Source: Marivibrio sp040218065 (GTDB lineage: Bacteria; Pseudomonadota; Alphaproteobacteria; UBA8366; Aestuariispiraceae). From it: 64,000 nt of DNA. The position numbers and the translations under genes are program-made. This document shows, piece after piece, positions 58,368-64,000 of this stretch (position 1 is the first letter of the stretch; each line of letters opens with the position of its first letter). The notes under the pieces were generated by a model that worked only from the letters and a program-made list of their open reading frames with translations, made no database searches and was not told where the DNA came from. The stretch covers positions 28,986 to 92,985 of the forward strand of contig NZ_JAVJQE010000002.1 in assembly GCF_040218065.1 (NCBI RefSeq), read 5' to 3'.

Positions 58368-60563
58368 ATGGCCGACGGGGCGGGCGAGGACCGGCATGAG
58401 GACGAGATCGATTTCGACGAACTGACCGTGGCCCGGCTGTCCAAGCTGGGTGGCGGAAAGAGCACCTGGTTCGGCTGGGGCCTGATGTTCCTGTTGCTCG
58501 TCGATCTGCTGCTGAACGCGCTGGGCGAACTCGGCTTCACGATGATCGTCGCGGCGGCGGCGCTGAGTTTGTTCGGGCTCGACCGTGGGGCCGAGGACGC
58601 CGGAACCGCGTTCGTCCTGGTGCTGGTCCTGCAGGTCGCCGCGCTGTCCGTCGCGCAATATCTCATTCGCAACTCGGTTTGGAAGGTGCATCTCGGGTTC
58701 GCCTTGCGGGAATCCGTCTTCTTTCTGTTGTTTCGACCCCAGAACCAGCGGGATCTCCGCGGCGTGGAGCCTGAAGGTCAGCTTTTCGTCGCCGTCTTCG
58801 ATGTGGCGGTGCTGCTTTTCGTGATGTCCTCCTTTCTGGAATTGGAGGAGCCGCTGGCGCGTTGGATGGTCGTCCAGTTGGGAATGCAGGCGCCGGGGAT
58901 ATGGCCGACCGTCGCGGTCGCGGTCGTCCTGGCGGCGTTCTCTTGGGTGGTCGGCGCGGTCCTCAGAAAGGCGAAGGACGACCGCTCGATCATCTTCGCG
59001 GTTCTGTTCGCAAGCGCGGCCGGCGTTCTTTGCGCGGCCTACGATCCGGGCGCCGGATGGATTCCGCCTGCGATGCGCTCGGCCGGGCTCGCCGACGATT
59101 TCGGGTTCTGGCAGGTCCTGCTGCTGGGCGGCGTCAGCCTTTCCTATGCGACGCTGGCGTTCAGCGCGTTCGAAGAATCCGACAGCTTGAACGTCCGGAC
59201 CCGGACGACGCCGCCCCGGGTGGTGGCCGAAACGACGCCTGAACTGCGCAACCTTCCCTCGAAAGCCTACCGGGCCAATCTCAACCATATTTCGGGGCAA
59301 ATCGTGGTCGTGCTGTCCCGATCCTGGAGCAATCGCGGGCGGGTCTATGTCCACGGCGATCCGAGCCACCTGCCCATCGTCGCACGGAAGTTCATCGTGG
59401 TGGATCTGAGCCGTCTGAGCCATCTGCTGGACTCGAAGGTCGATTTCCGCACGACGACGATGGACGGAAAATACGTCATCGAAGGCGATCTGGAGCTTCG
59501 CCCGCGCCTCGATCATAAGAAGGTCACGGCGCTCCTCAACGAGGCGGCGGTCGACGACTACCTCTCGCTGCTGCTCGAACATCGCCAAGGGGCCGACGAT
59601 CAGGCCGTCCGTCACCCGCTCGTCAAGACGATCTCCGAGCATATGGTTCGGGCGGTGGACGACATCCTGCTGGCGGAGCAGCGCACCGCGTTCGGTCGCG
59701 GCGAGAAGAGCTTCGGCGCGATGAGCCTGGGCGAGATGCGCCAAAGCATCCGGGACGCCAGCACGCAGATTCTGCGCTCCGTCCGCGCGGTGGAGCGAGA
59801 CGCGCTCGACACCAAGCGCCGCGAAGAGAACTTCGGCGAACGGGATATCGAACAATATATCGACGAGGTCGTCTCCGGGTTCCAGGAGATGTTGCGCTCG
59901 CTTGTCTTCCTGTTCGACCCCTCGGAGATCAATCGTTCGGTCGCCTCGCTCCGCTTGGCGCATGACGGCCGCAGCCGGATCGAGCTCGTTATTCGCCAAG
60001 CGCTGGACTGGCCGAGCGAACGAGCGCCGATCGCCCTGCAAGAGATCAAACGGGACCGGGACGAATGGTTCGACCACGCGAGCGTCGACTTCCTGCTGGA
60101 CACCATCCCGATTGAACTGACGAGCATCCGGGTCAGTCTATCTCCCGAGATGCAGCAACTGCAGGCGGAACTCGACGACCTGAACCGCCAACTGCACGCG
60201 CAGCTGGATCAACTCTACACCCATAACAACGCCATCAGCGAGACCGTCTACCAACGGCTGATGGATAACCAACTTTTCTCAAGCTTTGAAGCCAGGCGGA
60301 TGGCGCGCGAGCGGCAGCAGCAAGACCGCTTGCAGGCGGAGCGCAAGCGATCCGAGCCCGAGCGGCTGGATCACGCCCCGCCGTCCGAGCTCGACGCGCC
60401 GGCTGAGCCTGACGGGCGCGCCGAGGAGGCGGCGCCGGCCCCCGCACGGAAGGGCGGCGCCGATCGCGACGGATCTCAGGACGCCAAAACCGAACGCGCG
60501 GGCGATGGGACGGACGAGTCCCCCGACCCGGACAAACCGCGCTCCCGTCGCGGCCGTCTATAG
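58368..60563 (+). CDS. Polytopic membrane protein with SPFH/band-7-like cytoplasmic region and coiled-coil tail
   Basis: A 731-residue protein, not recognised by name. After an acidic start (MADGAGEDRHEDEIDFDEL) come about six hydrophobic segments within residues 30-270 (WFGWGLMFLLLVDLLLNALG, FVLVLVLQVAALSVAQYLI, FVAVFDVAVLLFVMSSFL, WPTVAVAVVLAAFSWVVGAV). The following 300 residues contain IVVDLSRLSHLL, FRTTTMDGKYVIEGDLELR and DTIPIELTSIRVSLSPEMQQ, which resemble the SPFH/band-7 pattern of a DG-centred strand and a GIeV-like late strand. A coiled coil (RRMARERQQQDRLQAERKR) and a disordered charged tail end it. ATG 58368 has GGGGG upstream; a TTG at 58329 is less likely. It leads the three-gene operon. 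Confidence 0.72.
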   Translation: MADGAGEDRHEDEIDFDELTVARLSKLGGGKSTWFGWGLMFLLLVDLLLNALGELGFTMIVAAAALSLFGLDRGAEDAGTAFVLVLVLQVAALSVAQYLIRNSVWKVHLGFALRESVFFLLFRPQNQRDLRGVEPEGQLFVAVFDVAVLLFVMSSFLELEEPLARWMVVQLGMQAPGIWPTVAVAVVLAAFSWVVGAVLRKAKDDRSIIFAVLFASAAGVLCAAYDPGAGWIPPAMRSAGLADDFGFWQVLLLGGVSLSYATLAFSAFEESDSLNVRTRTTPPRVVAETTPELRNLPSKAYRANLNHISGQIVVVLSRSWSNRGRVYVHGDPSHLPIVARKFIVVDLSRLSHLLDSKVDFRTTTMDGKYVIEGDLELRPRLDHKKVTALLNEAAVDDYLSLLLEHRQGADDQAVRHPLVKTISEHMVRAVDDILLAEQRTAFGRGEKSFGAMSLGEMRQSIRDASTQILRSVRAVERDALDTKRREENFGERDIEQYIDEVVSGFQEMLRSLVFLFDPSEINRSVASLRLAHDGRSRIELVIRQALDWPSERAPIALQEIKRDRDEWFDHASVDFLLDTIPIELTSIRVSLSPEMQQLQAELDDLNRQLHAQLDQLYTHNNAISETVYQRLMDNQLFSSFEARRMARERQQQDRLQAERKRSEPERLDHAPPSELDAPAEPDGRAEEAAPAPARKGGADRDGSQDAKTERAGDGTDESPDPDKPRSRRGRL

Positions 60564-60595
60564 GCCGGTGCGATGCGCAGGCGTAAAGGGGCGGC

Positions 60596-63319
60596 ATGAG
60601 CGAGCGACCACGTTTCATCGGCGGCTTTCGGGCGGCCCAGGCGCCGCGCTTCGAGGGCGGAGACGAGGATCCCTATCTCTTCGACAACCGGCATGCGCTT
60701 TTCGCGGCGCTGTCGGCGGCGATCCAGGGCCTGGCCGATCCGGCGCGTCGCGATTGCCTGATTGAGGTCAGAATCAGCGCCGACCCGGATATAGGGCTGC
60801 TGACCATTGATCTTGTGCTGTGGAGCACGGATGCGGATGGCGGGTCGCTGTTGAGCCTGATCGGCGCCTTGCTGCCGAGCGATTATGCATGGCGCCCGCT
60901 TGACGAAGCGCAGTTGAACGCGTGCTGGCGCGGCGACGAGGTTTTCATCTCGCGGCTTGTACGACGCCTGCAGTTCGTGGAGTTGCCGGGCGACCAGGTC
61001 GAATGGGTCGCCGGCGCGGCGGACGACGAGGCCCCGGGCTCCGGCGGCGAAGAGTTGATCGGCCGGCGCCGACTTCCTGAAATCGGGGACGAGCCTGGGG
61101 GCCCGGCCGTTCAGCCGCTATGCCTCCCCGCCGTTTCCGCCGTCGTCTCCCACACGCGCAGCGTTCGGCGCCTTTACGGCGAACTGTTGCGCGCGGCCCC
61201 GGCCTGTCTCAGCGTGACCATCGCGCCCGCCGATCCGTCGCACCTCGTCACGCAGCGGGCGTATGGCGGGTTCTGGCGGCGGTTTTCGACGGCGGCGCGG
61301 ACGGCTGACGGCCTGCTGCACGCCGCCGACGCGGCCGATCCCACGGGCGGCGCTTTCGATCGCTATCTTCTGCCCGACGCGCAGCTTTGCCGCGCAACCG
61401 TGCGCTGCGCCGCCGACGATCCCGCGCGGTCGGCGGTTTTGGCCCATCATCTGGCCGCGCAATATGGCGGCGCGCACGTGTTCGAGCCGTTGCCGCCGAC
61501 GCGGCCCGCGCCGATCGCTGCGATTCCCGATCTCTGGGTCGAGGCGCCGTGCGCCGATTGGGTCCCTGAGGATTGGCGCGAAGCGGCCCAGGAAGAACGC
61601 GAGCGGCTGCGGCGGCTGAGGATCGAGCCGCCGGAGGACGTCGAACCGCTGCATGTCCTCCTGGCGATGCCCTACCTCTACACCGACGAGGAGGTGGCGC
61701 AACTGGCCGCCTTGCCGTTCGCGGATGCGGACGGTCTTCCCGGCGTCGACACCAAGCCGCCGCCCCCCTTCATCGGGACGGTCGCCGCGCCGTCGCCGGT
61801 GGTCGATCCGCGGAGCGGCGCTCTAGCGCCCCCGCCCGAGACGGGACGGATGCGGATCGGCATCGCGCAAGGGGGCGGCGCGAGCACGGCGGCCCCGTTG
61901 ACGCTGGACGACCTGAGCGGGTCGATGGCGCGCCGCTATCGCGGGGCCCATTGGCACACGATGCCGATCGAGAACCTCAACAAACACGCCTTCATCGTCG
62001 GCTCCACCGGGTCCGGCAAGACGATGAGCACCCTGTTCCTGGTGCGCGAACTGACGCGGTTCGACAAGCCCTTCATGGTGATCGAGCCGGTCAAGACCGA
62101 GTATTACGACGAGTTGTCGCCGCACGCCGAGCGCCTGGGCGGACGGCCCCTGGTTCGCCGCAACTTCGAAGGCGACGGACGGGGCGGGCGCTCGCCGGAC
62201 TTTCTCGCCTTCGATCCGATGCGCATCCCGACCGGCGTGACGGTGATGCGTCACATCTCCTACCTGAAGTCCTGTTTCGAGGCCGCCTTCCCGCTCGATC
62301 CGGTGCAGGCGCTGCTGCTGGAGAGCGGCCTGCTTAGCTATTACACCAATCCGGCGAAGAAGTTCGGCTGCGGCTTAAATAAATTCTCGCTCGGCGGGCC
62401 GAAGACGATTCGGAAGATCACGAATAAAAAAACCGGCGAGACCCGCCTCACGCCCAGCCTTTCCACCTTCTTCGATCACTTTCTCAAATACTTCATTCCC
62501 GCCGCCTTTCCGGCGGACGGAAGTAAAGGCGGCGCCTCGCGCAACGACATTCGGCAGAACTTCAAGGACATGTTCGACCGGCGCTTCAACAACCTGCGTC
62601 GGAGCCTGGTCGGCGAGGCGTCCAAACTGGCCGACCAACTCTATATGGAGAATCCAACGGCAGAAACCGCGGATCTTTTCCCGAGACTGCTGGAAACCAA
62701 CACGATCATCGAGCTCGACGCCATTCCGGACGGCGAGCAGAAATCGCTGGTGATGGCGTTCCTGATGACCCGCCTGTTCGCGGAGCGCCAGGCCGCGGAC
62801 CTGATGCGTCGCCGACGAATTCGCGAGATCGGGGCATTCGAACGCGCCGATCCGCTGCAGCATGTGCTGGTGATCGAAGAGGCGCACCGTCTTCTGGCGA
62901 ACACCGGCGGGGGCGGTCGGGGCGAACTGGCGGGCGAAAGTTCGAAGGCGAAGGCCGTCGGTCTGTTCGTCGACATGTTGGCCGAAATCCGCGCACTCGG
63001 CCAGGGGATCGTCATCGTCGAGCAGATCCCGACGAAGATCGTCCCGGAGGCCGTCAAGAACACCAACCTCAAGATCATGCTGCGCGTCACCTCGAAAGAC
63101 GATCGCGACTACCTGGGCGAGGCGATGAACTTCACCGAGGCGCAGAATCGCTTCGTCACGGCGTTGAGAGCCAAGCCGGGCGAAGGCGTGGACATGGTGG
63201 TTTTCGAGGAAGGGGTGGATCTGCCGCTGATGCTGACGCTGCCGTTGCCCGACCGGAGGCCGCCGACGCCGTGGCTCTATGACGAACTTTTCGCATCGGA
63301 CGGGGGAGACGGGCCGTGA
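60596..63319 (+). CDS. HerA/FtsK-superfamily ATPase (DUF87-like)
   Basis: A 907-residue ATPase. The N-terminal 430 residues are unfamiliar. The Walker A motif IVGSTGSGKTMSTLFLVREL has GSTGSGKT at 469-476, VIEPVKTEYYDEL follows, Walker B is HVLVIEEAHRLL (Glu761-Glu762), the sensor segment is GIVIVEQIPTKIVPEAVKNT, and LKIMLRVTSKDDRDYLGEAM holds a likely arginine finger. This is the HerA-type hexameric pump/translocase arrangement. No NurA, Sir2 or nuclease domain is attached. It starts 32 bases after the membrane protein and its stop overlaps the GTG of the repeat protein (GTGA). Confidence 0.88.
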   Translation: MSERPRFIGGFRAAQAPRFEGGDEDPYLFDNRHALFAALSAAIQGLADPARRDCLIEVRISADPDIGLLTIDLVLWSTDADGGSLLSLIGALLPSDYAWRPLDEAQLNACWRGDEVFISRLVRRLQFVELPGDQVEWVAGAADDEAPGSGGEELIGRRRLPEIGDEPGGPAVQPLCLPAVSAVVSHTRSVRRLYGELLRAAPACLSVTIAPADPSHLVTQRAYGGFWRRFSTAARTADGLLHAADAADPTGGAFDRYLLPDAQLCRATVRCAADDPARSAVLAHHLAAQYGGAHVFEPLPPTRPAPIAAIPDLWVEAPCADWVPEDWREAAQEERERLRRLRIEPPEDVEPLHVLLAMPYLYTDEEVAQLAALPFADADGLPGVDTKPPPPFIGTVAAPSPVVDPRSGALAPPPETGRMRIGIAQGGGASTAAPLTLDDLSGSMARRYRGAHWHTMPIENLNKHAFIVGSTGSGKTMSTLFLVRELTRFDKPFMVIEPVKTEYYDELSPHAERLGGRPLVRRNFEGDGRGGRSPDFLAFDPMRIPTGVTVMRHISYLKSCFEAAFPLDPVQALLLESGLLSYYTNPAKKFGCGLNKFSLGGPKTIRKITNKKTGETRLTPSLSTFFDHFLKYFIPAAFPADGSKGGASRNDIRQNFKDMFDRRFNNLRRSLVGEASKLADQLYMENPTAETADLFPRLLETNTIIELDAIPDGEQKSLVMAFLMTRLFAERQAADLMRRRRIREIGAFERADPLQHVLVIEEAHRLLANTGGGGRGELAGESSKAKAVGLFVDMLAEIRALGQGIVIVEQIPTKIVPEAVKNTNLKIMLRVTSKDDRDYLGEAMNFTEAQNRFVTALRAKPGEGVDMVVFEEGVDLPLMLTLPLPDRRPPTPWLYDELFASDGGDGP

Positions 63320-64000
63320 CCGGCGACGATCAAGGCGGAGAAATGCCGGCCGAAGCTGTCGAGCAGGTCGAGGAGAGCGGCGACTACGGCGAAGGCGAAG
63401 ACGAAGGCGTGTGGGAGGCTGAGGACGGCTCCGCAGATGAGGGCGGCGATTGGGAGTCGCTCGAAAGCGGCTCGGACGAGGACTCCGCCGGCGTTTGGGA
63501 GGCCGCGGACGGCGACGACTCGGACGAGGGCGGCGGCGATTGGGAGGATGGCGACACCGCTGACGATGGGGCCGGCGAATGGGTCGGGGAAAGCGACGTC
63601 GAAGAGCAGGCGGCGCAGGAGGAGGCCGCCGCCCAGGAGGCGGCGCAGGCCGAGCAGGCGGCGCAGGAGGAGGCCGCCGCCCAGGAGGCGGCGCAGGCCG
63701 AGCAGGCGGCGCAGGAGGAGGCCGCCGCCCAGGAGGCGGCGCAGGCCGAGCAGGCCGCGCAGGAGGAGGCCGCCGCCCGGGAGGCGGCGCAGGCCGAGCA
63801 GGCGGCGCAGGAGGAGGCCGCCGCCCAGGAGGCGGCGCAGGCCGAGCAGGCCGCGCAGGAGGAAGCCGCCGCCCAGGAGGCGGCGCAGGCCGAGCAGGCG
63901 GCGCAGGAGGAGGCCGCCGCCCAGGAGGCGGCGCAGGCCGAGCAGGCGGCGCAGGAGGAGGCCGCCGCCCAGGAGGCGGCGCAGGCCGAGCAGGCCGCGC
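63316..64000 (+). CDS. Acidic protein with 16-residue A/Q/E repeats (3' end outside window)
   Basis: The frame opens at GTG 63316, overlapping the HerA stop, and is open to the window edge (228 codons). Residues 1-98 are extremely acidic with two copies of a VWEA.DG..DEGG.DWE motif (around residues 32-45 and 56-71) plus a third degenerate copy. From residue 99 the protein is a tandem array of AAQEEAAAQEAAQAEQ units, predicted as one continuous helix or coiled coil. No signal peptide. Because the end is missing, a C-terminal domain may follow. Low-complexity A/Q/E helices act as spacers in TolA-like and scaffold proteins; the function here is unknown. Confidence 0.82.
   Translation, partial: MTGDDQGGEMPAEAVEQVEESGDYGEGEDEGVWEAEDGSADEGGDWESLESGSDEDSAGVWEAADGDDSDEGGGDWEDGDTADDGAGEWVGESDVEEQAAQEEAAAQEAAQAEQAAQEEAAAQEAAQAEQAAQEEAAAQEAAQAEQAAQEEAAAREAAQAEQAAQEEAAAQEAAQAEQAAQEEAAAQEAAQAEQAAQEEAAAQEAAQAEQAAQEEAAAQEAAQAEQAA
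63610..64000 (+). repeat. Tandem array of 48-bp coding repeats (8 complete units plus start of a ninth)
   Basis: Units start at 63610, 63658, 63706, 63754, 63802, 63850, 63898 and 63946, with a ninth beginning at 63994. They are in frame and nearly identical; differences are GCG/GCC in the first codon (units 4, 6 and 9 have GCC), GAG/GAA in unit 6 and CAG to CGG (Gln to Arg) in unit 4. Near-identity at DNA level indicates recent expansion by slippage or recombination, so copy number is likely variable between strains and hard to assemble from short reads. Confidence 0.95.

Noticed and set aside
58344..60077. A 577-codon minus-strand frame opposite the SPFH-like gene
   Set aside because: The plus-strand product has coherent membrane and coiled-coil segments; the antisense product does not.
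63610..64000. Possible CRISPR or non-coding satellite array
   Set aside because: Units are directly abutting with no spacers, in frame with a GTG start overlapping the HerA stop, and vary mostly silently.

Overview
The window is about 66-68% GC with dense coding, frequent 4-bp stop/start overlaps and a divK-pleD pair. That combination points to an alphaproteobacterium. The neighbourhood divK, pleD, rpmG, Nudix, S41 protease, rnr, topA suggests a Rhodospirillales-like lineage; this is inferred from gene content, and no rRNA gene is present to confirm it.

Layout. 1-5393: acyl-CoA catabolism operon (acyl-CoA ligase, SDR, large acyl-CoA dehydrogenase, 3-hydroxyacyl-CoA dehydrogenase, PaaG-like crotonase). 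5430-8408: signalling genes (two stand-alone cyclic-nucleotide-binding proteins, a REC protein, an HPt-like protein, an XRE regulator) and a tiny lipoprotein. 8485-13768: a two-domain 3-hydroxyacyl-CoA dehydrogenase, a family III CoA-transferase, a methyltransferase, a DUF2817 protein that has lost its zinc ligands, and a TPR protein. 13883-17188: operon of ROK kinase, DNA polymerase IV and 2-hydroxyacid dehydrogenase. 17288-28254: core block divK, pleD, rpmG, Nudix, S41 protease, rnr, topA, DUF2336. 28588-34364: AlaX-type editing protein, guaB, SemiSWEET, RsmB-like methyltransferase, guaA. 34471-36812: PEBP lipoprotein, acyltransferase, a broken GFA-family gene, an outer-membrane barrel. 37020-41383: copper resistance operon behind a MerR-type promoter with a 19-bp spacer (CopA ATPase, CueR, cytochrome c), followed by a methyltransferase. 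41390-50041: manC, then a carnitine / gamma-butyrobetaine catabolic cluster (GlxA/CdhR-like regulator, BKACE, L-carnitine dehydrogenase, acyl-CoA dehydrogenase, ADP-forming CoA ligase, CaiD).

From 50352 the window looks accessory. A four-gene leftward operon (Ig-like protein, LysM/peptidoglycan-binding protein, an unknown, a ComEC-like metallo-hydrolase) resembles cargo of secretion or injection systems. After a short housekeeping stretch (rhomboid, GST, LysR, TauE) comes tRNA-Ser(GCT). Beyond it lies a rightward operon of a polytopic membrane protein with an SPFH-like cytoplasmic part, a HerA/FtsK-superfamily ATPase, and a protein with an acidic head followed by at least eight near-identical 16-residue A/Q/E repeats that runs off the window edge. 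This operon is the best candidate for an undescribed system.

How the genes fit together: the acyl-CoA genes, the carnitine cluster and the distant CoA-transferase indicate an organism that lives on carboxylic acids and quaternary amines. The carnitine genes should deliver glycine betaine (or its CoA ester) and acetoacetate to central metabolism. Product calls come from reading the translations and remembered family motifs; no database search was run.
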